Part shown: positions 45,048-54,261 of the stretch, piece by piece
How the letters are laid out: each line of letters begins with the position of its first letter
How positions within the stretch are numbered: the first letter of the stretch is position 1
Made by a program: the position numbers and the translations under genes
The notes under the pieces: model-generated
Database searches by the model: none
What the model was told of the DNA's origin: nothing
What the model saw: only the letters and a program-made list of their open reading frames with translations
Assembly (NCBI RefSeq): GCF_000812565.1
Contig: NZ_JTAM01000010.1
Location: forward strand, 124,001-188,000
Source of the DNA: Flammeovirga sp. OC4
Lineage (GTDB): Bacteria; Bacteroidota; Bacteroidia; Cytophagales; Flammeovirgaceae
Reading direction: 5' to 3'
Length of the DNA stretch: 64,000 bases

Positions 45048-46334
45048 TTAGAAGTAAGTGGCTTCCATTCTTTTCTTGATAATATCGTTACCCAAGTTAC
45101 CAATACTTCCTTCATGACTATGGTTAACCGATCTTTCTGGATTGTATTCTCCTTTTTCGATTCCTTCACCTACGATCACATAAGCCTCTCTAAAAGGAAT
45201 ACCTTGAAGAACCAATTTATTTACTTCCTCAACCGAGAATAAATAATCATAAATAGGTGCTTCTAAAAGGTCTTTCGTTGGCTCCATTTTTTCGAACATC
45301 AGCTTCGTCATTTCCAAGCAATCGTTCAGCATTTCTATGGCAGGCAATAAGATCTCTTTGATTTGCTGTAAATCTCTATGGTATCCAACAGGTAGGTTGC
45401 TTAAGATCGACATGATTTGAGTTGGTAATGATGTAATTTGATTACACTTCGCTCTTGTCAACTCCAATACATCAGGGTTTTTCTTATGAGGCATAATACT
45501 CGAACCTGTTGTAAACTCATTCGGAAATTTAATAAAACCAAAGTTACCACCAGCATACATACAACCATCCATTGAAAGTTTGGCTACTGTGGCAGCTACT
45601 GAAGCCATAGCATTAGCAACATGGTACTCTGTCTTTCCTCTACCCATTTGAGCATAAACTACGTTAACTGCCATCGACTGAAATTCCATCAACTCAGTAG
45701 TTCTAGTTCTATTCAATGGAAATGATGAACCATACCCTGCCGCTGATCCAAGCGGGTTTCTATCCGTAATATCGAAAGCTGCTTTCAACATCACCATATC
45801 ATCAACCAATGATTCAGCATAAGCCCCTAACCATAAACCAAAAGATGAAGGCATAGCCACTTGCATGTGCGTATAACCTGGCATTAAGTAATCCTTGAAC
45901 TCTTCTGACTTCTCGATTAATGTATCAAATAATGCTTTTGTATTATTCGCTACTTCTTTAAGGGCATCTCTTAAGTATAATTTAAGATCTAATAAAACTT
46001 GGTCATTTCTTGATCTACCTGAGTGTAATCTTTTACCAACATCTCCATAACGTTGTGTCAACAACATTTCCACCTGAGAGTGTACATCCTCTACTCCATC
46101 TTCAATTACAAAATCACCTTTTTCGATCTCCTCATAGATTTCCTGAAGACCTTTCAATAAGATATCTTTATCCTCTTCTGTCAACAACCCCACCTCTGCT
46201 AACATTGTTGCATGAGCCATAGATCCTTTTACATCATAAGGAGCTAATAAAATATCTAATTCTCTATCTTTCCCTACTGTAAACTTATCTACTTTTTCGT
46301 TTACAGTATAAGTGGATTTCTGCCAAAGTTTCAT
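45048..46334 (-). CDS. argH: Argininosuccinate lyase
   Basis: 428 residues; splits argininosuccinate into arginine and fumarate, the last step of the pathway. The fumarase/aspartase-family signature GSSIMPHKKNPD carries the catalytic Ser loop; SGRSRNDQ and PGYTHMQVAMP are also present. Last gene of the arginine cluster, 118 nt after argE. Confidence 0.96.
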   Translation of the reverse strand: MKLWQKSTYTVNEKVDKFTVGKDRELDILLAPYDVKGSMAHATMLAEVGLLTEEDKDILLKGLQEIYEEIEKGDFVIEDGVEDVHSQVEMLLTQRYGDVGKRLHSGRSRNDQVLLDLKLYLRDALKEVANNTKALFDTLIEKSEEFKDYLMPGYTHMQVAMPSSFGLWLGAYAESLVDDMVMLKAAFDITDRNPLGSAAGYGSSFPLNRTRTTELMEFQSMAVNVVYAQMGRGKTEYHVANAMASVAATVAKLSMDGCMYAGGNFGFIKFPNEFTTGSSIMPHKKNPDVLELTRAKCNQITSLPTQIMSILSNLPVGYHRDLQQIKEILLPAIEMLNDCLEMTKLMFEKMEPTKDLLEAPIYDYLFSVEEVNKLVLQGIPFREAYVIVGEGIEKGEYNPERSVNHSHEGSIGNLGNDIIKKRMEATYF

Positions 46335-46452
46335 CTATATCTATTTTTATTTTTTTATTTCTAATATCGTGGTTTGGGATGTCAATTGAACATTCTTTGG
46401 TTTAATTAATTATATCCCATTTTTATACACGGGTAGACACATAGGTCGATCC

Positions 46453-47526
46453 CTAATGGGCCATGATAAACGCCCCTTCTAGAATGCGAATATAATCATT
46501 TATTCCATCAGCTATTTCATCCAATAGAATATACTCGTTAGCAGTATGAGATCTTGCAGAGTCACCAGGCCCCAACTTCAAACTAGGAATAGGCATCAAC
46601 GCTTGATCTGATAGGGTTGGTGAACCATACGTCTCTTTTTGATACTGCAACCCTGCTTTCACTACTGGATGATCCATAGGTGCTCCTGACGGGTTTAATC
46701 GGGTAGAACGAGGTGTTACTTTACAATTTACATGCTCTCTGATATGCTCCAAGGTTTCTATATTAGAATAGGCATCTGTCGTACGTACATCCACTACAAA
46801 TTTACATTCAGAAGGTACTACATTATGCTGCGTTCCTGCCTCAATACAAGTTACAGACATCTTAATTGGTCCTAAAGTTTTTGATTCTTTAGGGAAATGG
46901 TAATTTCTGAACCACTCTATGTCTTGCATCGCATTGTAAATGGCATTTACTCCTTCATCTCTAGCTGCATGTCCTGATTCTCCTTCAGCCACACAATCCA
47001 ATACCATCAATCCTTTCTCCGCTACTGCCAATTGCATTTGCGTAGGCTCACCTACAATAGCAAAATCAATCTTAGGTAGTTGATCCCATACATCTGCTAT
47101 TCCTTCTCTTCCTGATATCTCTTCTTCAGCAGAAGCACACATAACAAGGTTATAAGGAAGGTCTTTTTTCTCATAAAAATAAAGAAATGTTGCAATCAAA
47201 CTCACTAAAGGTCCTCCCGCATCATTACTACCCAAACCATACAACACACCATCTTCTACTGTAGGAGCAAATGGATCTCTTGTCCAATCCTTGTTGGGTT
47301 TTACAGTATCAATATGGGAGTTTAAGAGAATGGTTTCTTTTGAAGGGTCAAAATGTAAATTTTTTGCCCAAAGATTATTTTTATATTGATGAATCTCAAT
47401 GTTGTTCTCTATAAAAAAACGAGCGACAATTTCTGCTACATCATCCTCTTCTTTACTTAAAGATTCAGTGGCGATCATCTGCTTTAATAGCTCGATGGCT
47501 TTTTCGACTAATTCTTGGTGTTTCAT
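46453..47526 (-). CDS. argE: M20-family N-acyl-ornithine deacetylase
   Basis: 357 residues, dinuclear zinc peptidase family M20. LLNSHIDTV (His and Asp ligands), GLGSNDAGGPL (bridging Asp), SAEEEISGREG (catalytic Glu and metal Glu) and the late HTANEYI (His ligand) are all in place. By context it removes the acetyl or succinyl group from ornithine or, after transcarbamylation, from citrulline, the branch used with ArgF' enzymes. It lies between argB and argH. Confidence 0.9.
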   Translation of the reverse strand: MKHQELVEKAIELLKQMIATESLSKEEDDVAEIVARFFIENNIEIHQYKNNLWAKNLHFDPSKETILLNSHIDTVKPNKDWTRDPFAPTVEDGVLYGLGSNDAGGPLVSLIATFLYFYEKKDLPYNLVMCASAEEEISGREGIADVWDQLPKIDFAIVGEPTQMQLAVAEKGLMVLDCVAEGESGHAARDEGVNAIYNAMQDIEWFRNYHFPKESKTLGPIKMSVTCIEAGTQHNVVPSECKFVVDVRTTDAYSNIETLEHIREHVNCKVTPRSTRLNPSGAPMDHPVVKAGLQYQKETYGSPTLSDQALMPIPSLKLGPGDSARSHTANEYILLDEIADGINDYIRILEGAFIMAH

Positions 47527-47590
47527 CTTATGCTTTAGCTAAAGAGTGTAAAATTGAATCATTATTACTTCTATACTACTTAAAGAAAAT

Positions 47591-47640
47591 CTGATTGTTT
47601 ATAGTAAATACACCATCATGCCCTACTTATAAACAACCAG
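47591..47640 (-). other. Hairpin between argB and argE
   Basis: 13-bp arms (tgtttata/tataaaca core, one mismatch) around 24 nt. No T-run, so RNA processing or pausing is more likely than termination. Confidence 0.3.
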
Positions 47641-47674
47641 ATAAAAATAAGTTTTTAAAGTACTTTATTTCAAA

Positions 47675-48454
47675 TTACCCTCCAATAATTTTAGTCCCTT
47701 TTGGAGAATTGGCTAATAAACCTTCTACCTTACCCAACCATACTTCTTTTACAGAAGCATCGATAGCATCAAAGGCATTTTTGAGTTTTGGTAACATACC
47801 ATCTGCTACCACACCATCTGCTTTGAACTGCTCAAACTTCTGAGGGTCTAATTCTTCAACAAGTGAATCATCATCATTAATATCCAATAAAACACCTGCT
47901 TTTTCAAAACAATACCTTAAAGACACTTCATGCCCTGCCTGACCCAATGCGACAGCTACGGCTTGTGCCATTGTATCTGCATTTGTATTCAACAATTGTC
48001 CTTGCTTGTCGTGTGTCAAAGGAGCAATTACTGGAGTAATACCTTCTTTTGCAAGGTTGGCAATTGGCCCTGCATTGGCTTTTCTAACATCACCCACAAA
48101 ACCAAAATCAATTTCCCAGCCTGTTCTTTTATCAGCTTCAATGATATTCGCATCGGCACCTGTCAATCCGATTGCATTAGTACCTTTGGCTTGAAGTTGT
48201 GCCACAATTCTTTTGTTGACCAAACCTCCATACACCATGGTTACTACTTCTAATGTATCAGCATCAGTAATGCGTCTTCCGTCTACCATTTTTGGTTCGA
48301 TTCCTAAACGTTGTGCCATAGCTGTAGCCAATTTACCACCTCCATGAACTAAGACTTTGGCACCTTCCAGTTGAGAAAATTGCTCTAAAAAAGAGGATAA
48401 TGCTACCTCATCATTGATCACATTTCCTCCTACTTTGATTACTGATATTTTCAT
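47675..48454 (-). CDS. argB: N-acetyl- (or N-succinyl-) glutamate kinase
   Basis: 259 residues from the ATG at 48454; a TTG five codons upstream is possible but adds nothing conserved. Amino-acid kinase fold with IKVGGNV (phosphate loop), VHGGGKLATAMAQRLG (substrate loop), and NTNADTMAQAVA near the ATP site. Phosphorylates the gamma-carboxyl of acylglutamate, the second step of arginine synthesis. Lies 96 nt after argF', with a terminator-like hairpin between. Confidence 0.94.
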   Translation of the reverse strand: MKISVIKVGGNVINDEVALSSFLEQFSQLEGAKVLVHGGGKLATAMAQRLGIEPKMVDGRRITDADTLEVVTMVYGGLVNKRIVAQLQAKGTNAIGLTGADANIIEADKRTGWEIDFGFVGDVRKANAGPIANLAKEGITPVIAPLTHDKQGQLLNTNADTMAQAVAVALGQAGHEVSLRYCFEKAGVLLDINDDDSLVEELDPQKFEQFKADGVVADGMLPKLKNAFDAIDASVKEVWLGKVEGLLANSPKGTKIIGG

Positions 48455-48472
48455 TGTTATTATTTTCAAAAC

Positions 48473-48497
48473 AGGGACATAGCATTGCTACGTCCCT
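48473..48497 (-). terminator. Terminator-like hairpin between argF' and argB
   Basis: agggacgtagc pairs with gctatgtccct (one wobble) around a 3-nt loop, then gtttt. It stands only 18 nt before the argB start, so it could attenuate argB or mark an mRNA end. Confidence 0.6.
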
Positions 48498-48550
48498 TGT
48501 TATTATATATGTGGGATGTGAGACATTTATTATACTTTGTCTCAAAAGTA

Positions 48551-49501
48551 TTATTCTGTTTCAAGAATGGCTTTTAAAACGGCTGCTGCTGCAAACGTTC
48601 TATTATTTGCCTCTTCAATAATAAGTGAGTTATCACTATCCAATACACCATCAGAAGCGACAACGTTTCTTCTGATCGGAAGACAGTGCATAAACTTACC
48701 ATTATTGGTTAAAGCCATTTTTTCCTCTGTTACCTGCCAAGAGTTGTCTTTGCAAACTACTTTACCATATTCAGTAGTTGAAGACCAGTTTTTAGCATAA
48801 ACAAAATCAGCATCTTTTAATGCTTCATCTTGGTCTGTAGTAAATGTAGCATCACCTACAAATTCAGGATCTAATTCATAGCCCTCAGGTGCAGTGATTA
48901 CTAATTCTACATCATCTGCAGCATTCATCCACTCTGCAAAAGAGTTTGGTACTGCTTGAGGTAATGCTCTTGGATGAGGTGCCCAAGTCAATACAACTTT
49001 CTTCTTTGGCTTGTCAGAGTTCTCACGAATAGTTACCAAATCTGCTAAAGATTGTAGTGGGTGTCTTGTTGCTGATTCTAAACTAACAATCGGTACATGA
49101 GCATACTTTACAAAGTCTTTCATAATACCGTCTGCATAATCCTCTTCTTTATCTTGTAGGTTTGGAAACGAACGAACACCAATGATATCACAATATTGAC
49201 TGATAACAGCTGCAGCATCTTTTAAATGCTCCGCTTTGTCACCGTCCATGATTACGCCATCTTCTGTTTCGATTTTCCAACCGTCTTTATCTATATTCAT
49301 CACCATCACGTCCATTCCTAAATGACGTGCGGCACGCTGAGTACTTAATCTTGTTCTTAAACTAGGGTTAAAAAAAAGTAAACCCAACATCTTATTTTTT
49401 CCTACATCACCGTATGCTTCCGGATTGGCTTTAATCGATAATGCACTTTTTACGATTTCATTTAAGTCCTGAACATCGTTTACTGATAAAAACTTTTTCA
49501 T
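48551..49501 (-). CDS. argF': N-acyl-ornithine transcarbamylase (ArgF')
   Basis: 316 residues from the ATG at 49501 (MKKFLSVNDV); the extra 16 residues of the longer frame are not conserved in character. The FFNPSLRTRLS carbamoyl-phosphate loop, ESATRHPLQSLADL (replacing HPCQ) and LTWAPHPRALP mark the branch that carbamylates N-acetyl- or N-succinyl-ornithine rather than free ornithine. Bacteroides fragilis uses the succinyl form and Xanthomonas the acetyl form. It makes N-acyl-citrulline. The loop residue deciding the acyl group cannot be assigned safely by eye. Confidence 0.9.
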   Translation of the reverse strand: MKKFLSVNDVQDLNEIVKSALSIKANPEAYGDVGKNKMLGLLFFNPSLRTRLSTQRAARHLGMDVMVMNIDKDGWKIETEDGVIMDGDKAEHLKDAAAVISQYCDIIGVRSFPNLQDKEEDYADGIMKDFVKYAHVPIVSLESATRHPLQSLADLVTIRENSDKPKKKVVLTWAPHPRALPQAVPNSFAEWMNAADDVELVITAPEGYELDPEFVGDATFTTDQDEALKDADFVYAKNWSSTTEYGKVVCKDNSWQVTEEKMALTNNGKFMHCLPIRRNVVASDGVLDSDNSLIIEEANNRTFAAAAVLKAILETE

Positions 49502-49571
49502 TTCTAATTCTATGTCTTTGATTGTTGTAGTAAGGACATTGTAATACAAGATCCTTACACTTTCACTTTAT

Positions 49572-50711
49572 TTATGCTATTTCTTTTGTTACATCATTGA
49601 AAGCATCTACAAATAGCTGCGCTTGCTCTTTTGTCAATGTCAATGGAGGTAACAATCTGATTGTATTTTTATTCGATGAAGCACCAGTGAATATCTTATG
49701 CTTCATCAATATTTCCTTTCTTAAAGGTGCTACCGCTTCATTCAATTCGATACCCAACATCAGACCTTTACCTCTGATCTCTTTGATCGCTGGATTTTGT
49801 TTCAACTGTTCTACAATCCATTCTCCTACTTCAATTGATTTCTCAATCAAATTCTCTTTCGCCAATACATCCAACACTGCAATACCAGCTGCACAAGCCA
49901 AGTGGTTTCCTCCAAACGTAGTTCCTAACATTCCGTATGAAGCTTCAAATTTTGGTGAAATAAATACACCGCCAATTGGGAAGCCATTACCCATACCTTT
50001 TGCCATTGTCACAACATCTGGAACTACATCATACCATTGATGAGCAAAGAAACGACCGCTTCTACCGTAACCCGACTGAATTTCATCTGCAATAAATACC
50101 GCATCTTGATCGTCACACAATGTTCTGATCGTTTGCATGAATTCTTCAGTTGGCTCATAGATACCACCAATACCTTGGATTCCTTCTACAATTACTGCAC
50201 AGATTTCATTTTCAGCAAAAGCTTTTTTCAAAGCGTCTACATCATTAAAAGGTAATATCAAAGTATCGTGTACTGCATTTACAGGAGCAACAATGTTTTT
50301 ATTATCTGTAGTTGCTACCGACAATGAAGTTCTTCCGTGAAAACCTTTAGAGAAGGAGATGATCTTTGTTTTCTTATTGTAGAAAGATGCTAATTTGAAA
50401 GCATTTTCATTCGCTTCCGCTCCAGAGTTACATAAGAAAAGGTTCCAATCGTGATAACATGAAGCTTCACCTAATTTGGATGCCAATTCTTTTTGCAATG
50501 GATTCTGAATACTGTTCGAGTAAAAAACCAAGTTTTCTAATTGATTACTTAGTTTTTCTTTATAGTGAGGGTGGGTATGACCGATAGAAATCACAGCATG
50601 ACCACCGTATAAATCTAAATATTTTTGTCCCTCTTTATCATAGATCCAAACATCTTCACCTTTAACAGGCTCAATATCAAAAAGAGGATATACATCAAAT
50701 AAATTTGCCAT
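49572..50711 (-). CDS. argD: Acyl-ornithine aminotransferase
   Basis: 379 residues, class III PLP aminotransferase. CNSGAEANE (95-102 region), FHGRT, IADEIQ (Asp209, Gln212) and TMAKGMGNG with the PLP lysine Lys238. Converts N-acyl-glutamate semialdehyde to N-acyl-ornithine with glutamate as donor. Lies between argC (30 nt upstream) and argF' (70 nt downstream). Confidence 0.94.
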   Translation of the reverse strand: MANLFDVYPLFDIEPVKGEDVWIYDKEGQKYLDLYGGHAVISIGHTHPHYKEKLSNQLENLVFYSNSIQNPLQKELASKLGEASCYHDWNLFLCNSGAEANENAFKLASFYNKKTKIISFSKGFHGRTSLSVATTDNKNIVAPVNAVHDTLILPFNDVDALKKAFAENEICAVIVEGIQGIGGIYEPTEEFMQTIRTLCDDQDAVFIADEIQSGYGRSGRFFAHQWYDVVPDVVTMAKGMGNGFPIGGVFISPKFEASYGMLGTTFGGNHLACAAGIAVLDVLAKENLIEKSIEVGEWIVEQLKQNPAIKEIRGKGLMLGIELNEAVAPLRKEILMKHKIFTGASSNKNTIRLLPPLTLTKEQAQLFVDAFNDVTKEIA

Positions 50712-50741
50712 TTTTCGAAACGTTGAATGTAAAAAGTGAGA

Positions 50742-51731
50742 TTAAAATGCCATTGGCTTAAGGTTCAAACCAAGCTTCTCGTCCAATCCAAAGATTAAGT
50801 TCATGTTTTGAACAGCTTGTCCTACTGCACCTTTTAATAAGTTATCAATTGCTGAAGTGACTAATAATGTATCGTCATGCTTTTCAACACTGATAAATCC
50901 ACGGTTAGTATTAACTACTTGCTTCAAATCCAAAGGACCATCAATCACATGTGTGAAAGCTGCATCAGCATAGTAATCTTTGAATAACTTCACAGCTTCT
51001 TCTTGAGAAAGATCTGATTTCAAGTAGCATGATGCTAAAATTCCTCTTGTAAAGTTACCTCTATAAGGGATGAAATTAACTTTGTGATTAAACCCGTCTT
51101 GTAACTGATTTAATGACTGACCAATCTCTAATAAGTGTTGGTGATTAAAGGCTTTGTAATGCGAAATATTGCTTGTTCTCCAAGTAAATGCTGTACTTGC
51201 CATCAATTTCACACCAGCTCCAGTTGAACCTGTAATAGCACTGATATGCACCTCGTCATTCAGTTTCTGAGCTGAAGCCAATGGTAATAATGCAATTTGA
51301 ATAGCAGTGGCAAAACAACCTGGGTTGGCAATATTCTTAGCCGATTGTATCGCTTCTTTGTTTAATTCTGGTAAACCATAAATAAACTCACGATCTCCCA
51401 ATTTCATTGATCGATTTTCAACGATTCCTTCTCCTAATCTAAAATCTTGGCTTAAGTCGATAATGATCGTTTCAGGAGCAAAAGTATTTTCTTCTAAAAA
51501 CTTTACTGACTCACCGTGTCCTAAACATAAGAAAATCACTTCTGAATCTTTTACTTCACCAGTAAATACCAATTCAGTTTCCCCAAATAAATCTTTGTGT
51601 TGAGCATACAAAGGTTTTCCTACTTGACTACGGCTATGTACATAATCAATTTCTACTTCAGGATGATTAATTAATACTCTTAGTAATTCGCCGCCAGTCA
51701 TTCCGGCTCCACCTATAATTCCAACTTTCAT
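50742..51731 (-). CDS. argC: N-acetyl-gamma-glutamyl-phosphate reductase
   Basis: 329 residues. GIIGGAGMTGGELLR is the NADPH-binding start, and NPGCFATA carries the catalytic Cys139. Reduces acylglutamyl phosphate to the semialdehyde. It follows argG after 224 nt that contain two hairpins, so it may partly depend on its own transcript end or start. Confidence 0.96.
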   Translation of the reverse strand: MKVGIIGGAGMTGGELLRVLINHPEVEIDYVHSRSQVGKPLYAQHKDLFGETELVFTGEVKDSEVIFLCLGHGESVKFLEENTFAPETIIIDLSQDFRLGEGIVENRSMKLGDREFIYGLPELNKEAIQSAKNIANPGCFATAIQIALLPLASAQKLNDEVHISAITGSTGAGVKLMASTAFTWRTSNISHYKAFNHQHLLEIGQSLNQLQDGFNHKVNFIPYRGNFTRGILASCYLKSDLSQEEAVKLFKDYYADAAFTHVIDGPLDLKQVVNTNRGFISVEKHDDTLLVTSAIDNLLKGAVGQAVQNMNLIFGLDEKLGLNLKPMAF

Positions 51732-51803
51732 CTTCTTATGTTTTTAATATTAGTGAGTTTGTTTTGTTTGTTTAATTTCTTCTGTCCTGAAAAATAAATT
51801 GAT

Positions 51804-51837
51804 TTAAAAAAGGATGCAGAATATTTCCCGCACCCTT
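51804..51837 (-). terminator. Terminator-like hairpin between argG and argC
   Basis: Minus strand: aagggtgc, 12-nt loop, gcatcctt, followed by tttttt. The stem has one wobble. Placed 73 nt before argC. Confidence 0.6.
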
Positions 51838-51901
51838 AGTTTTCTTTACCAATTCAAGTTATCAGGTTTAAAAAACTTTGAAGTAGTGAATGCTTAATAT
51901 C

Positions 51902-51933
51902 AGTGAGCGAGTAAAAAGGTTCACCCACTCACT
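51902..51933 (-). other. Hairpin directly after argG
   Basis: agtgagtgggt pairs with actcgctcact (two wobbles) around 10 nt, 23 nt past the argG stop. No T-run; likely stabilises or processes the mRNA 3' end. Confidence 0.45.
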
Positions 51934-51955
51934 AAATTAAGGTTCCAACTTACTT

Positions 51956-53167
51956 TTATTCAGAAACAGTCTCTTCGGCAGCTTCTTTTACTTTTCCGAA
52001 GATCATGTTTTGATTAGCTAAAATAGTAGCAAAACCACGAGCGTCTTCACCTGTCCATGCATTGTTCATTTCTCCATAAGCTCCGAATGTGCTGTTCATT
52101 AAGTCATATTTCGACTCAATTCCTTCTAATTCGAATCTGTAAGGGTACAATGTAACGAATACCTCACCTGATACGTGATCTTGTGTATCTTCAAGGAACT
52201 TCTCGATGTTACGCATTACAGGATCAATCCATTGTCCCTCGTGCGTCAACATACCATAGTAGTTACCTAATTGTTCTTTCCAGTATAATTGCCACTTCGT
52301 TAAAGTGTGCTTCTCTAATAAGTGGTGTGCTTTGATAGTTACTACAGGAGCTGCAGCTTCAAAACCTACACGACCTTTGATACCAATGATCGTATCACCT
52401 ACGTGGATGTCTCTTCCAATACCAAATGGAGAAGCGATCTTGTTCAATTCTTGAATAGCTTGTACTGGCTTGTCAAAAATATGACCGTCAATACCTACTA
52501 ATTCACCTTTCTCAAAAGTTAAGGCTACTTTCTTTGGAATTGACTCTGTTACTTGTGTAGGGTAAGCGTCTTCAGGTAAAGTATTTCTTGAACCTAAAGT
52601 TTCTTTACCACCTACTGAAGTACCCCATAAACCTTGGTTGATAGAGTAAAGTGATTTTTCCCAGTTACCTTCCACTCCTTTAGAGATTAAATAATCAATC
52701 TCATCTTGTCTTGATAATTGATTATCTCTAATCGGTGTGATGATTTCTGCACCAGGACAGATAATTTTGAACGCCATGTCAAAACGGATTTGGTCGTTAC
52801 CAGCACCAGTAGAACCATGAGCAATACTATCTGCACCAATTTTCTTAGCATATTCAGCAATTGCCAACGCTTGGAATACACGCTCTGCACTTACTGATAA
52901 TGGATAAGTATTATATCTTAAAGCATTACCAAATACCAAGTACTTTACACATTGCTCATAAAACGTTTCCGTTTGATCCAAAGTGATATGTGACTTAACA
53001 CCTAACGTATATGCTTTTTCTTCAATTTCTTTCAACTCCTCGTCCGAAAAACCTCCTGTCTGAACGATAGCGGTATGCACTTCTAACCCTCTTTCTTCTG
53101 AAAGATACTTTACACAGTATGTTGTATCTAATCCACCACTAAAGGCTAAAACCACTTTCTTACTCAT
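51956..53167 (-). CDS. argG: Argininosuccinate synthase
   Basis: 403 residues. AFSGGLDTTYC (8-18) is the PP-loop for ATP, followed by GSTGAGNDQIRF and SINQGLWGTSVGG. Joins citrulline and aspartate to argininosuccinate. Second gene of the cluster, 41 nt after the acetyltransferase gene. Confidence 0.96.
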   Translation of the reverse strand: MSKKVVLAFSGGLDTTYCVKYLSEERGLEVHTAIVQTGGFSDEELKEIEEKAYTLGVKSHITLDQTETFYEQCVKYLVFGNALRYNTYPLSVSAERVFQALAIAEYAKKIGADSIAHGSTGAGNDQIRFDMAFKIICPGAEIITPIRDNQLSRQDEIDYLISKGVEGNWEKSLYSINQGLWGTSVGGKETLGSRNTLPEDAYPTQVTESIPKKVALTFEKGELVGIDGHIFDKPVQAIQELNKIASPFGIGRDIHVGDTIIGIKGRVGFEAAAPVVTIKAHHLLEKHTLTKWQLYWKEQLGNYYGMLTHEGQWIDPVMRNIEKFLEDTQDHVSGEVFVTLYPYRFELEGIESKYDLMNSTFGAYGEMNNAWTGEDARGFATILANQNMIFGKVKEAAEETVSE

Positions 53168-53208
53168 TGTCTCTATTTCTTTTTTGTTTGTTAAATCTTT
53201 TTCGGTCT

Positions 53209-53808
53209 CTACTCTACAGTAGATTTGTATCTAGGATCATTCGGATCGAAGATCATTCCAGTACATAAACAGTGTTTTCTTTCTGTTCTTTGTAAAATGT
53301 CATAGTTCACACAACTTTGACATCCTTTCCAGAATTGCTCATCATCTGTTAATTCAGAAAATGTAACAGGACGATAACCCAGCTCGCTATTGATTCTCAT
53401 GACAGGTAAACTTGTTGTCAAACCAAACAACTTTGCATCAGGGTATTTCTTTCTTGACAATTGGAAAGCTTTTTTCTTAATCGCTTTTGCCAAACCAGTC
53501 CCTCTGAATTTAGGATTTACAATTAATCCTGAGTTTGCAACATACTTGTTATGTCCCCAAGATTCAATATAGCAAAAACCTGCAAAGGTTCCGTCATCGG
53601 CAATTGCAATAACTCCTTTCCCTTCCTCGAATTTCTTTTCGATATAATCCACGCTTCTCTTAGCAATACCAGTTCCTCTAGCTTTTGCTGATTCTTCAAT
53701 TTGATGACAGATATCTTTTGCATACTCTTTATGCTCACTGATACTGGCTTCAATAATTGAAAAACTTGATATATGTTGCATCTCTTGAATTAGATTCTTA
53801 ACTGTCAT
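53209..53808 (-). CDS. GNAT acetyltransferase of the arginine cluster (putative acylglutamate synthase)
   Basis: 199 residues from the ATG at 53808 (a TTG at 53832 and an ATG at 53781 are alternatives). The GNAT core carries NPKFRGTGLAKAIKKKAF, the acetyl-CoA loop. The C-terminus adds a cysteine-rich tail (CQSCVNYDILQ, KHCLCTGMI), a possible metal site unusual for the family. In Bacteroidota a GNAT gene of this kind heads the arginine cluster in place of classical argA, so it is the likely source of N-acetyl- or N-succinyl-glutamate. First gene of the cluster. Confidence 0.75.
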   Translation of the reverse strand: MTVKNLIQEMQHISSFSIIEASISEHKEYAKDICHQIEESAKARGTGIAKRSVDYIEKKFEEGKGVIAIADDGTFAGFCYIESWGHNKYVANSGLIVNPKFRGTGLAKAIKKKAFQLSRKKYPDAKLFGLTTSLPVMRINSELGYRPVTFSELTDDEQFWKGCQSCVNYDILQRTERKHCLCTGMIFDPNDPRYKSTVE

Positions 53809-54043
53809 TTCCTTAAAAACTTTATAGAGCAAGCTGTTAGTTAGTTTTTATACTTCCTCTCGTAAAACTTTGTTTGAAACACTATAATCGCGAGCCGACC
53901 AACACAAGTAATCACATTGTATTTTTAGTCGATCTAAAATAGAACTAACGTCGAAAAAAGCATCCTTCAACGGACGGCTTTACCGAATTTTCCAAACCTG
54001 TTATATGTCCTATTTTCTCTGTCATTTTTCTTTATTTGATAAT

Positions 54044-54075
54044 CAAAATTAGGAAATTAAATACGATATATTCAA
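54044..54075 (-). promoter_or_regulatory. Promoter candidate for the arginine cluster
   Basis: taattttg (exact TAnnTTTG, 54051-54044) with ttg (54075-54073) 21 nt upstream, within the accepted Bacteroidota spacing. It would give a leader of about 230 nt. Confidence 0.5.
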
Positions 54076-54143
54076 GTAAACCAGTGAATTATTAATACTT
54101 TTTTAAAATATAATTTTCATAGATGAAATATTTTTAAGACACC

Positions 54144-54189
54144 GTGTTAAATTTTGAACATAGTGATTTAGGGTGTTAAATTTTGAACA
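54144..54189. repeat. 17-bp direct repeat pair
   Basis: gtgttaaattttgaaca at 54144-54160 and again at 54173-54189, 29 bp apart start to start. Possibly a protein-binding pair or a relic of a transposon end; no transposase is near. Confidence 0.6.
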
Positions 54190-54191
54190 AA

Positions 54192-54238
54192 ATAAAAAAA
54201 GTTCAACAAATGATATTTCATCAAATGCTGAACTTTTA
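54192..54238 (-). terminator. Terminator after the surface-lipoprotein gene
   Basis: aaaagttca/tgaactttt arms with an inner tgat/atca pair, A7 on one side giving a T7 run on the minus strand; 24 nt past the stop at 54262. Confidence 0.8.
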
Positions 54239-54261
54239 ATGGTTAAATTGTTACTAAAAAA

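Larger units (their letters stand above)
53809..54261. other. Gap between the arginine cluster and the surface-lipoprotein gene
   Basis: About 450 bp. Contains the arg promoter candidate (54044-54075), a 17-bp direct repeat (54144, 54173) and the terminator of the lipoprotein gene (54192-54238). The ~190-nt arg leader shows no riboswitch or ARG-box pattern that I can name. Confidence 0.5.

Noticed and set aside
48455-48469. TTG start for argB
   Set aside because: The ATG five codons later begins the conserved kinase strand and is a normal start.
49502-49549. Longer start for argF'
   Set aside because: The added 16 residues lie in the leader and are unlike family N-termini, which begin near MKKF.
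49597-50040. Plus-strand open frame of 147 codons
   Set aside because: Antisense to argD, whose PLP motifs are intact; the frame is a by-product of codon use.
53833-54043. Arginine-responsive ARG box or riboswitch in the arg leader
   Set aside because: No palindromic ARG-box pair and no consistent fold could be drawn.
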